A DNA stretch of 64,000 nucleotides from Halomonas sp. GTDB lineage: Bacteria; Pseudomonadota; Gammaproteobacteria; Pseudomonadales; Halomonadaceae. Positions within the stretch are counted from its first letter, which is position 1. The number at the start of each line of letters is the position of its first letter. The notes beneath the pieces were generated by a model. That model was not told the origin of the DNA and did no database searches. It saw nothing but the letters and a program-made list of their open reading frames with translations. Position numbers and translations under genes: made by a program. The stretch is from assembly GCF_011050415.1 (NCBI RefSeq), contig NZ_DRFS01000013.1, forward strand, positions 1 through 64,000, in the 5' to 3' direction. Shown here piece after piece: positions 1-6,952 of this stretch.

Positions 1-135
1 CAGCATCATATCGTGAACTATTTAATCGGGTATTACAGCCAGCTTAGGCCTCACCAGCATAACGGTGGTATGAGTCCGAACCAGGCAGAGGAAAAGTACT
101 GGGTTAACTATAAAGCGGTGGCCAGTTTTACTTGA
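1..135 (+). CDS. IS3-family transposase OrfB, C-terminal end (partial)
   Basis: Open from base 1, reading QHHIVNYLIGYYSQLRPHQH and then NGGMSPNQAEEKYW before the stop at 133-135. This is the short tail after the last catalytic Glu of the DDE domain in IS3-family transposases. It would catalyse copy-out/paste-in transposition of the element. Only the last 44 codons are in the window, so the catalytic residues cannot be checked. No terminator was seen between it and the esterase gene at 268. Confidence 0.75.
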   Translation, partial: QHHIVNYLIGYYSQLRPHQHNGGMSPNQAEEKYWVNYKAVASFT

Positions 136-143
136 CCACTACA
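1..143 (+). mobile_element. 3' remnant of an IS3-family insertion sequence
   Basis: The window opens inside a transposase reading frame that ends with tga at 133-135. The 44 visible residues match the C-terminal end typical of IS3-family OrfB (rve/DDE integrase) proteins, with YYSQLRPHQHNGG followed by MSPNQAEEKYW. The stretch at about 122-143 (ccagttttacttgaccacta then ca) looks like the right terminal inverted repeat, since many IS3 elements begin with its complement. The left end lies outside the window, so it cannot be said whether the copy is complete. Confidence 0.8.
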
Positions 144-267
144 GACCTGCGCTTAGCTAATAGCTACTTGAATCGTCTTATGATGCAGTTCTAGGCGCTA
201 ATGATGCTATCTAAGCAAGTTTGTTGAGTGCAGCAATATGGGAAATTTTAACTTGCCAGGAGGTTGA

Positions 268-1173
268 ATGCCGACCGCTTCAGATAGCCCAGATCGTTTG
301 ACAGTTTTGAAAGAGTTCGGCAGTGATCCTGGATCATTACACGCCGATATTTATATTCCGAAGAACTTCCCGAAGAACGGACCGCTCGTTGTCGTACTGC
401 ATGGTAGCACCCAGTCCGCGGAAAGCTACGATCACGGTTCAGGCTGGTCTACTCTCGCCGATGAATGTGGGATAGCGCTACTTTATCCAGAACAAAGAAA
501 AACCAACAACCCCCTTAGCAGTTTTAACTGGTTCAAATCTGGCGACACCCGGCGTGGGGGCGGCGAACCACTCTCTATTCGTCATATGGTTAAGCAGGTC
601 GTCGATGATCACGCTATTGATCCCTCCCGCGTTTTCATTACGGGGATGTCATCTGGTGGCGCAATGGCATCTGTAATGCTAGCGACCTATCCGGAGGTGT
701 TCTCTGGAGGCGCTATCATTGCCGGGCTACCTTACCGAAGTGCTGATACGCTGATGCAGGCGTTGGTTCGCATGAAGGGATATGGTGGCCCGTCAGATAG
801 TAGGCTAGACGCGCTGGTGCGCGATGCCTCAACCTTCGAAGGCCCCTGGCCAACGATCTCGGTCTGGCATGGTGGTAGCGATTCAACCGTTGATAATGCC
901 AATGCTGACTCCATCGTGCGGCAGTGGCAAAAAATCCATAAGGTTGGAGGGGCGCCTACACGAGTAGAGGAGGTTGGTGGATTTCCCCGACAGGTCTGGT
1001 GCAATGAGGAGGAGCGGGAAGTGATCGAACAGTACATCATTGAAGGAATGGGCCACGGTACGCCAATTATGACAGGCGGGGAGGAGGGGCTTGGGGAAAA
1101 AGATAAGTATATGCTGGAGGTTGGTATTTCTTCGACTCGCCACATAGCTCATTTCTGGGGGCTTACAAAGTAG
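268..1173 (+). CDS. PHB-depolymerase-family esterase, cytoplasmic-looking variant
   Basis: A 301-residue alpha/beta hydrolase of the esterase/polyhydroxybutyrate depolymerase family. Visible landmarks are the oxyanion region VVVLHGSTQS (41-50), the nucleophile elbow GMSSG (126-130, Ser128), a likely catalytic Asp205 in HGGSDSTV, and His263 in GMGHG. Family members usually have about 50 more N-terminal residues or a signal peptide; this one begins a few residues before the core and has neither. Two cysteines common in the family (HGC and GCFNWF) are both Ser here, which fits an intracellular enzyme without that disulfide. An AGGAGG ribosome site at 259-264 fixes the start. The substrate could be short-chain PHB oligomers or another ester; that is inferred only. 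Confidence 0.8.
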   Translation: MPTASDSPDRLTVLKEFGSDPGSLHADIYIPKNFPKNGPLVVVLHGSTQSAESYDHGSGWSTLADECGIALLYPEQRKTNNPLSSFNWFKSGDTRRGGGEPLSIRHMVKQVVDDHAIDPSRVFITGMSSGGAMASVMLATYPEVFSGGAIIAGLPYRSADTLMQALVRMKGYGGPSDSRLDALVRDASTFEGPWPTISVWHGGSDSTVDNANADSIVRQWQKIHKVGGAPTRVEEVGGFPRQVWCNEEEREVIEQYIIEGMGHGTPIMTGGEEGLGEKDKYMLEVGISSTRHIAHFWGLTK

Positions 1174-1228
1174 CGGCGGCTCCCATCAAGTTAACTATCT
1201 TTAAAACGAGAAGCGAAAGGAAAGCCTC

Positions 1229-1426
1229 ATGGACAAGGACGTAATTGATGCCATTCGAGCCAAAGAGCAGCTACCCGATAGCATGACAGATGAAGAAATA
1301 GCGAGTGAGTATAAGGGGACGTATACCGCCGCATGGGCTGCGGTGAGCTTGGATCATAAGCCACTTGATCAGGTAATGGCGGATACGATGGCGAAAGTTT
1401 TCCCTTTTATGCGCAAGAATAAGTGA
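1229..1426 (+). CDS. Small hypothetical protein, 65 aa
   Basis: A short soluble protein rich in charged residues and Ala, with a predicted helical start (MDKDVIDAIRAKEQLP) and a basic end (MRKNK). No family is recognised. An AAAGGA ribosome site sits before the ATG, and the gene is followed by a GC-rich hairpin at 1436-1472. It lies 55 bases after the esterase on the same strand and might be co-transcribed with it. It has no signal peptide, membrane segment or metal-binding motif. Confidence 0.6.
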   Translation: MDKDVIDAIRAKEQLPDSMTDEEIASEYKGTYTAAWAAVSLDHKPLDQVMADTMAKVFPFMRKNK

Positions 1427-1435
1427 TTTGTGATT

Positions 1436-1472
1436 GGCAGCGCAGCGCTAGAAAACGCTCCTACGCGCTGCC
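1436..1472. terminator. Hairpin between convergent genes
   Basis: Perfect 8-bp arms ggcagcgc (1436-1443) and gcgctgcc (1465-1472) enclose a smaller agcg/cgct stem. It lies between the 65-aa gene (+) and the Crp/Fnr regulator (-), both ending here. The T-tract is poor (gccttta), so terminator function is inferred from position and stem strength. Confidence 0.5.
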
Positions 1473-1487
1473 GCCTTTATGATTCAA

Positions 1488-2231
1488 TCAGGCTGCTACG
1501 TTTTTTTGGAGATGCAGGTAGAGAGGGTCAAACTCGCCTGCTATTTGTAGCTTTTGCCAGTCAGGTACCGTCATTTTAACTTTCACATTGCTGATCAAAC
1601 CGTCTGCACGAAGCGCCTGCAGTACTCGGTTGGTGTGAACCTGCGTAATACCAGTGGCATCTGCTAGTTCGGCCTGGGTAGCTGGCATCTCAAACGATTC
1701 ATCATCTGCAAGACCTACCGCCTTCAAACGCATTACCAGTTCACACAGTAAATGCGCGATTCGTGTATAGGCAGGGCGTTGCCCATTGTTCAACAGCCAT
1801 TCCCGAAAGATAGAGGCATGGACGAGCGTCTCTCGCCAGAAGGCAGCGGTAAGGCGAGGATAACGCTCGCATAGGTTGCGTAAATCCTGGTGTTGAATAA
1901 AGCCAAGCTTGCAAGGGCTGATCGAGGCGATATTAATATCTATCACCTTCAGGTGCAGGCTTTGCATGTCGGGAAGGTCGCCGGGCACATACAGGGCGAG
2001 TATCTGGCGCTTACCCTCAGCAGTCATTTTATAGATACACGTATAGCCCTCAAGAATCATAAAACACTGAGTGGGTTGATCTCCAATTCTCACGATGTCT
2101 TGATTAGTCTTGATATCGGATACTTTAATGGGCAATTCATGCAGCCCCTGCTTCTCGTCATCGGTAAGAGGGAAGATACTTTCCAGTTTACGGATCATGA
2201 GCTGATTTGGAGTGATAATTGCTGTAGTCAT
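1488..2231 (-). CDS. Crp/Fnr-family transcriptional regulator
   Basis: A 247-residue regulator with an N-terminal cyclic-nucleotide-binding-like beta roll (about 20-130, including PTQCFMILEGYTCIYK) and a C-terminal Crp-type winged helix (about 150-230, TQAELADATGITQVHTNRVL). There is no Fnr-type N-terminal Cys cluster, so oxygen sensing by an iron-sulfur cluster is unlikely, and the ligand is unknown. GGAG before the ATG supports the start. It stands alone, facing the 65-aa gene and preceded by a 180-bp spacer, so its targets cannot be read from context. Family assignment is secure and function is not. Confidence 0.85.
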   Translation of the reverse strand: MTTAIITPNQLMIRKLESIFPLTDDEKQGLHELPIKVSDIKTNQDIVRIGDQPTQCFMILEGYTCIYKMTAEGKRQILALYVPGDLPDMQSLHLKVIDINIASISPCKLGFIQHQDLRNLCERYPRLTAAFWRETLVHASIFREWLLNNGQRPAYTRIAHLLCELVMRLKAVGLADDESFEMPATQAELADATGITQVHTNRVLQALRADGLISNVKVKMTVPDWQKLQIAGEFDPLYLHLQKNVAA

Positions 2232-2410
2232 GCTGTTGACTCCACGAGACGCAATAACGAAGCTATGCGCCGCATTATCGGTACTTTATATGATCCGGCT
2301 AGTACCCAGTGACAGAACATTGGCTGGCAATGGATACTAGTTATTTGCGTCACTAGCTTGTCACGTTAATCTTAAGTGCGTAGCAATAAAGCTATCAAAG
2401 TCCTGCTCCA

Positions 2411-2563
2411 TTAACCTGTTCCGCGCATACAGTCGCCGTAGGCCATGGTGTCACCTGATCGCTCGGCTACGTCACGGCAATCAGAGGTTCTGGATGACGT
2501 AGGTCCTGAGCTGCAACCTGCTAGTATCAGGGCGAGTAAGCAAAGGGCAATAAGCGTTTTCAT
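2411..2563 (-). CDS. Small lipoprotein, 50 aa
   Basis: A short gene starting ATG at 2561-2563 and ending TAA at 2411-2413. The product begins MKTLIALCLLALILAGCSSG, a textbook lipoprotein signal peptide with lipobox LAGC (Cys17). The mature part is only about 34 residues and carries two more Cys (29 and 45), ending in DCMRGTG. AAGGA stands before the ATG. It is probably anchored in the outer membrane, since the residues after Cys are SS rather than Asp. Mature parts this small recall entericidin-type lipoproteins, but no sequence match is claimed. Confidence 0.65.
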   Translation of the reverse strand: MKTLIALCLLALILAGCSSGPTSSRTSDCRDVAERSGDTMAYGDCMRGTG

Positions 2564-2651
2564 TGGACGTCCTTTTAGTTAATGCGTTTCGAAATCATTC
2601 TCTAATATTAAACATCATCGGCGACGTCATTGTCGATTGGCTTGCAGTAAC

Positions 2652-3131
2652 CTACGGGCCGCAAGTCCAGCGGCCACTGATCGCTGACTGGTCAGTGCCC
2701 TCAAGTGTTATATCCGCTGGATAAGGGGGAGACTCTCCACTGCCTTCAGCCTCACCGGTTACTGTGATTTGAATCGAGTGGCCATCACCTTCAAACGTGG
2801 CGCCACGCCACATGCCATCAAAGCCACCAGGTGCACTAACTTGGCGCAGTTCGTTGTCGACCTTGACCAGCCCTTCGGCGGGGTCAGATGAGGCAACGAC
2901 ACCCATCGCAACAAGTAGCACTGATTCACTGTTAGTGGTGAAAGAACAACCAAGCTCACCCTGCAGTGATGCGTTGCGCATATCATCCTCAGAGAGTGCA
3001 GATAAGTCATGTTCTTGAGCAGTATGATCGCCAGTATTATGTGACTCAACTTGCTCTGGCTCCATTTCTTGAGAACAGGCGGCCAGTAACACAGTGAAGG
3101 CAGTGATGGTTATTGCTTGGGTGGTCTTCAT
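2652..3131 (-). CDS. Putative lipoprotein, 159 aa
   Basis: The start is placed at 3131 because MKTTQAITITAFTVLLAACS is a clean lipoprotein signal with lipobox LAAC (Cys18) and has GGAG upstream. A longer frame to 3305 adds an unlikely His/Met-rich leader. The mature protein has an acidic His-containing linker (ESHNTGDHTAQEHD) and then a domain of about 110 residues with two Cys (GELGCSFT and RWTCGP). No family is recognised with certainty. It lies 88 bases upstream of the 50-aa lipoprotein gene on the same strand, so the two may be transcribed together. Confidence 0.7.
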   Translation of the reverse strand: MKTTQAITITAFTVLLAACSQEMEPEQVESHNTGDHTAQEHDLSALSEDDMRNASLQGELGCSFTTNSESVLLVAMGVVASSDPAEGLVKVDNELRQVSAPGGFDGMWRGATFEGDGHSIQITVTGEAEGSGESPPYPADITLEGTDQSAISGRWTCGP

Positions 3132-3236
3132 CGCTAGAACTCCATTTCCATGAATAAACTGCAAACTTGGTCGAGAGTGGAACATCGTACAATGCATAGA
3201 TGTCGTATTGCTGTGTTCTTTCACCAGGATAAGCAT

Positions 3237-3419
3237 ATGGATCGCGTATTTGCATGGGATCATCAACACAGCCAAGTGGTTTACCGCATCCCTGGGCATC
3301 ATCATGAAGACGGTCGCGATGACAGCGATCTGTCACCGGTATGGCTGCCAGCAGACGAATCAGATTTACCCGAGGGCATCTCGGTGGAAGATCTACGCAA
3401 AGTAGACGTAAAGTCGTAA
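3237..3419 (+). CDS. Small acidic hypothetical protein, 60 aa
   Basis: The frame is open from 3150, but the ATG at 3237 has AGGATAA just upstream and gives a sensible protein beginning MDRVFAWDHQHSQVVYRI with an acidic, Pro-containing end (LPADESDLPEGISVEDLRK). No domain is recognised. It is followed by a strong hairpin terminator at 3475-3508, which supports a real transcript. Its promoter must overlap the divergent lipoprotein gene's 5' region. Coding status is probable rather than proven. Confidence 0.5.
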   Translation: MDRVFAWDHQHSQVVYRIPGHHHEDGRDDSDLSPVWLPADESDLPEGISVEDLRKVDVKS

Positions 3420-3474
3420 AAGAGTAGCTTAGTTAGCACGCCGCGCTTACTGGCAATGATTGTGTAAGCAATGT

Positions 3475-3508
3475 GAGTGGAGGCTCTGCTAGTAGCCTCC
3501 ACTCTTTT
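3475..3508 (+). terminator. Intrinsic terminator
   Basis: Perfect 11-bp arms gagtggaggct (3475-3485) and agcctccactc (3494-3504) with an 8-base loop, followed by tttt. It is well placed to end the 60-aa gene on the + strand, and may also stop readthrough from the minus-strand gene at 3529-3714. Confidence 0.8.
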
Positions 3509-3528
3509 GGGTCAACTATTTTTTTAGG

Positions 3529-3714
3529 TCAATTATCGTACTGCTGATTCAGAGTTTTCACTTCTTCATCAGCTTCAGGTTTAGTTACACAGCGGTGCCT
3601 GACAAGCTCTCCATCCCGTGCACTTTCTTCCCGGGTATCCACTATCCACCACTCTGGCTGTGAATCAATTTCTGCTCCTTCCTTAACTGCTCGATAGACG
3701 ACAAAGGTCGACAT
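3529..3714 (-). CDS. Small hypothetical protein, 61 aa
   Basis: Begins MSTFVVYRAVKEGAEIDSQP and includes a WWIVDTREES stretch and a Cys in RHRCVTKPEA. It ends in a helical charged tail. A strong GGAGAGG ribosome site lies directly upstream of the ATG. No known family is recognised. It is followed (in its own direction) by the hairpin at 3475-3508. It stands alone between two short orphan regions, consistent with lineage-specific cargo. Confidence 0.6.
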   Translation of the reverse strand: MSTFVVYRAVKEGAEIDSQPEWWIVDTREESARDGELVRHRCVTKPEADEEVKTLNQQYDN

Positions 3715-4058
3715 TTTCCTCTCCTTGGTATGTGAGCCAGCCTTAACTGTAGACCAACGATAGCTTTTTTGACGTCTTGCTAAGGCAATGAGCGTAAATG
3801 ACTATGTCTGATTGAGTGTTGCTCGCTACCTGCCATTGACATCAGTGGCAAAATAAAGACTACGTATTCACTATGTTATACTAAAGTATATTTCAATAAT
3901 TTCAGTTATTTATTATCGATAGCATAATCATTGAGGTGAATATATTGAATACGTAGTCTTTTTCTTCTAGAACTAGTTATGTTGAATCTTGCCAGGGCTG
4001 CCTTAGACGTCGTGGCAGTCAACTCGCAACAAAAATAATGACAATAGGAGATTAACGT
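3715..4058. other. AT-rich intergenic region upstream of the TRAP operon
   Basis: No gene was found in these 344 bases. The region is much richer in A and T than its neighbours. It contains a 16-bp perfect inverted repeat (3855-3870 and 3946-3961), a tatactaaagtata palindrome at 3877-3890 and a tatcgata palindrome with central CG at 3914-3921. It must contain the promoter of dctP; no single convincing -35/-10 pair could be chosen by eye. Confidence 0.6.
3855..3961. repeat. 107-bp segment bounded by 16-bp perfect inverted repeats
   Basis: aaagactacgtattca at 3855-3870 is exactly complementary to tgaatacgtagtcttt at 3946-3961. The 75 bases between are very AT-rich and contain further small palindromes. 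No target-site duplication is evident outside the arms (aaaat on the left, ttctt on the right). It could be a miniature mobile element, a looped operator pair for the TRAP operon, or a remnant of an insertion. Confidence 0.7.
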
Positions 4059-5057
4059 ATGAATCACTTCCAGCTTACTCCACGCAAAATCTCGACATTG
4101 GCGGGCGCTGTCGCTCTGGCAATGGCTACCACTGCGGCTGCGCAAGCCGAGCGAGTTATTGATGTAAGTTTGCCACTAGGCCCTGACTCTCAGCAGGGGG
4201 TAGGCGTATTGAAGTTTGGCGAAGAGTTAGAGCGGCTTTCAGAAGGACGTTTGAGCATTGAGCCGCACTATAACAATGCACTAGGGGCTGAACGTGAAGT
4301 TGTAGAAGGAATGGGGTTCGGCATTATTGATGCTGGGATTACTTCAACAGGGCCAATGGGCGGCTTTGTCGATCAATTTATGCTGTTTGATTTACCCTTT
4401 ATTTTCGAAAATCATGACCATGCGTATGCCTTTCTAGACAGTGAGCATGGCGAAGAGCTTGCTCGTCTGGCTGAAGAGCAGATGAACGTTAAGTTCTTGG
4501 CATGGATGGAAAACGGCTTCCGTCATAACACGAACTCGGTGCGTGCACTCAACACTCCTGAAGACCTTCAGGGGATTAATCACCGGACTCAAGAGAGCAG
4601 GGTACAGGTAGACACCTGGGAAGCGCTGGGTGCCAATGCAACCCCAATGGCTTGGACTGAGGTCTATACCGCGCTACAGCAGGGAGTAATGGATAGCCAG
4701 GAGAACCCACTACCCACTATTTACGATGTGAATTTTTATGAAGTGCAGGATTATCTAAATATTACTCAGCATGTCTACTCACCGGCGCCGCTAATGATGG
4801 GGTTGGATCTGTTCAATTCGTTTAGCGAAGAAGACCAGGCCATTATTCTTGAAGCAGCACAATTAGCCTTACCCTTCCAGCGTGAAGCCAGCCAAGAGCT
4901 AGAACAGCGCTACCTTGTTCAGCTTGAAGAACTCGGCATGACCGTTACCCAGCCTGATCTAGAGCCTTTCCGTGAAGCAGTGCGCCCTGTGATTGAGCAG
5001 TGGTCGCCTACGGTGGGTGAAGAGCTGGTTGAGGCTGCTCTCAACTTTGATTACTGA
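4059..5057 (+). CDS. dctP: TRAP transporter periplasmic substrate-binding protein (DctP family)
   Basis: A 332-residue solute receptor. Residues 1-30 are a Sec signal peptide with a hydrophobic core and a likely cleavage after AQA. The mature part follows the DctP fold, including FGEELERLSEGRLSIEPHYN and the region NGFRHNTNSVRALNTPEDLQG. An Arg in this central region normally salt-bridges the substrate carboxylate in the family, implying an organic acid ligand. AGGAG precedes the ATG (GGAGATTAACGT). It is followed by dctQ and dctM in the same direction with a hairpin between dctP and dctQ. Its ligand is probably the hydroxy acid consumed by the downstream enzymes; this is inferred. Confidence 0.9.
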   Translation: MNHFQLTPRKISTLAGAVALAMATTAAAQAERVIDVSLPLGPDSQQGVGVLKFGEELERLSEGRLSIEPHYNNALGAEREVVEGMGFGIIDAGITSTGPMGGFVDQFMLFDLPFIFENHDHAYAFLDSEHGEELARLAEEQMNVKFLAWMENGFRHNTNSVRALNTPEDLQGINHRTQESRVQVDTWEALGANATPMAWTEVYTALQQGVMDSQENPLPTIYDVNFYEVQDYLNITQHVYSPAPLMMGLDLFNSFSEEDQAIILEAAQLALPFQREASQELEQRYLVQLEELGMTVTQPDLEPFREAVRPVIEQWSPTVGEELVEAALNFDY

Positions 5058-5069
5058 GCCCAGGAAATA

Positions 5070-5097
5070 CGCGGGGGGAAATCCTCCCGCGCTTTTT
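5070..5097 (+). terminator. Hairpin with T-tract between dctP and dctQ (attenuator-like)
   Basis: A 9-bp stem (5070-5078 with 5083-5091, one G-T pair) encloses an aaat loop and is followed by c and five T. It lies 13 bases after the dctP stop and 20 before the dctQ start. Such partial terminators or 3'-end stabilisers commonly raise the level of the binding protein over the membrane subunits. Confidence 0.75.
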
Positions 5098-5116
5098 CGC
5101 AAATGGTGAGGCAGCT

Positions 5117-5644
5117 ATGAAGTCTTCTCTAATGCTGATCAACAGAGTCATTGACCAGTTTAATCGTGTCGTCGGCTGGGGCTTGGCGTTCCTGCTACTG
5201 ACCATGACGGTGCTGATCTTCTGGCAAGTGTTTGCCCGATTCGTCGTAGGCAAGCCATTATTTTTTTCGGATGAAATAGCCCGTTTTGCGATGATTTGGC
5301 TAACTTTTATTGGCGCGGGCTACGCCTATCGAAAGGGCGCGCTTATTTCTGTCGATATCCTTTTGGAATATTCAGGGCCTCGTTTCGCTTCCGTGTTACG
5401 CGTTCTAGTGGTGCTTTGTTCGGCGCTGTTTGCTCTGATTATCGTCAAATACGGGTTTGACCTGGTGGGGCGCGTGGCTAGCCAGACGGCACCCAGTACC
5501 CGCGTATCGATGATGTGGCCATATATGGCAGTACCGTTGGGCGGCATCGTGATTCTTGTTAATAGTGTGGGGCTGCTCATTGACGAGGTCGTCGGTAAAG
5601 AGCATCCCAAACAGGCTGAAATTCAACCGCCGGAGGTTAGCTAA
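5117..5644 (+). CDS. dctQ: TRAP transporter small membrane subunit (DctQ family)
   Basis: A 175-residue membrane protein with four predicted hydrophobic helices, the usual DctQ plan. It includes the family-typical FWQVFARFVVGKPLFFSDEI with the following ARFAMIWLTFIGAGYAYRKG. It pairs with DctM to form the sodium-coupled secondary transporter that receives substrate from DctP. Its gene is separated from dctM by only two bases, so the two are certainly co-translated. GAGG at 5107-5110 precedes the ATG. Confidence 0.88.
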   Translation: MKSSLMLINRVIDQFNRVVGWGLAFLLLTMTVLIFWQVFARFVVGKPLFFSDEIARFAMIWLTFIGAGYAYRKGALISVDILLEYSGPRFASVLRVLVVLCSALFALIIVKYGFDLVGRVASQTAPSTRVSMMWPYMAVPLGGIVILVNSVGLLIDEVVGKEHPKQAEIQPPEVS

Positions 5645-5646
5645 TT

Positions 5647-6915
5647 ATGGCCATCATGCTATTCCTCCTGCTGTTGGGGCTGTTTCTGGTGGGGGTGCCG
5701 ATTGCCTTTTCGCTAGGGTTGGCGTCCGCTATTACCGTATGGCATGGCGATTTAATGCCCATGCTGATTGTAACTCAGCAACTAATTGGCTCTGTGAATT
5801 CGTTTCCGTTGATGGCGATTCCGTTTTTTATTCTGGCTGGTTTCCTGATGCAGCACGGCGGAATTTCCGAACGCCTGGTTAATTTCTCCAACACTTTGGT
5901 AGGGGGGATGACCGGCGGGTTGGCCATGGTGGCGATTGTCACGTCGCTGTTTTTCGCGGCTATTTCTGGTTCCGGTGCAGCCACTACCGCGGCAATTGGC
6001 TCTATCTTAATTCCCGCCATGATTGCCCGTGGCTACCCCGGTAGCTATGCGGCTTCAAACCAGGCGGCTGCAGGGGCTCTTGGGGTGATTATTCCGCCCA
6101 GTATTCCACTGATTCTGTATGCCATTGCCGCAAATGTATCGGTGGGGGATATGTTCATTGCTGGTATCTTGCCCGGCATTTTGGTCACCATATCGCTACT
6201 GATATTTGCTTACATTTTTGCCCGCAAAAATGGCATTGGCGGTAACCAAAAGAGCACACCTAAAGAGATGCTGCTTGCGGCGCGTAAAGCGCTACTGGCG
6301 ATTCTGATGCCGGTGATCATTCTGGGTGGCATTTATGGCGGGATCACCACGCCAACCGAAGCGGCGGTCATTGCCGTTGCCTACTCATTTATCGTCGGCT
6401 TCGTGGTATATCGCGAGATCAAACTGCGTGATTTAGTTCGCATACTGCAAGATTCTGCGGTTACCACTGCCGTGGTGTTGAGTATTATCGCTGCTGCCGG
6501 GCTGTATGGAAGAATTCTGCAGAGCCTGCGGGTGCCTGCCATGGTCTCGGACTTTGTGCTTTCAACTATCGGCAGCCCTATAGCATTTATCATCATGGCC
6601 AACGCACTGCTACTGTTTGTCGGCATGTTCATTGAAGCCGCCGCGGCGATTCTTATTTTTGTACCGATTCTGCTGCCGATAGCGATTAGCTTTGGCTTCG
6701 ATCCAGTGCATTTCGGCATCATCATGGTGGTCAACCTGGCCATGGGGATGTTTACCCCTCCCGTGGGTTTAAATCTCTTCGTAGCTTCACAAATTTCTAA
6801 GATCGGTGTAGCTCGGTTAACCAGCGCAATCCTGCCGTTTGTGGCAATCGTGCTGGTTAACGTGCTGATTATTAGCGTGATACCTGCATTATCCACGTGG
6901 CTACCGTCACTCTAA
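5647..6915 (+). CDS. dctM: TRAP transporter large membrane subunit (DctM family)
   Basis: A 422-residue protein of about 12 membrane segments, normal length for DctM. Family signatures are visible: GSGAATTAAIGSILIPAM, ASNQAAAGALGVIIPPSIPL and FTPPVGLNLFV near the C-terminus. It is the transport channel proper and uses a sodium gradient, which suits a halophile. Directly follows dctQ; 37 bases later the SDR dehydrogenase begins, so transport and catabolism appear to share one transcript. Confidence 0.92.
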   Translation: MAIMLFLLLLGLFLVGVPIAFSLGLASAITVWHGDLMPMLIVTQQLIGSVNSFPLMAIPFFILAGFLMQHGGISERLVNFSNTLVGGMTGGLAMVAIVTSLFFAAISGSGAATTAAIGSILIPAMIARGYPGSYAASNQAAAGALGVIIPPSIPLILYAIAANVSVGDMFIAGILPGILVTISLLIFAYIFARKNGIGGNQKSTPKEMLLAARKALLAILMPVIILGGIYGGITTPTEAAVIAVAYSFIVGFVVYREIKLRDLVRILQDSAVTTAVVLSIIAAAGLYGRILQSLRVPAMVSDFVLSTIGSPIAFIIMANALLLFVGMFIEAAAAILIFVPILLPIAISFGFDPVHFGIIMVVNLAMGMFTPPVGLNLFVASQISKIGVARLTSAILPFVAIVLVNVLIISVIPALSTWLPSL

Positions 6916-6952
6916 TCCGTCACTGAAGTTCCTAATAACAAGGAGAAAAACT

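Noticed and set aside
732-1152. Two minus-strand open frames inside the esterase gene
   Set aside because: Both are shadows of a gene with a clear catalytic triad on the other strand.
1890-2312. 140-aa open frame on the + strand
   Set aside because: Antisense to the Crp/Fnr regulator and extending into its promoter; no ribosome site or recognisable domain.
6381-6896. 171-aa open frame on the minus strand
   Set aside because: Antisense to dctM; a mirror effect of codon use in membrane-protein genes.
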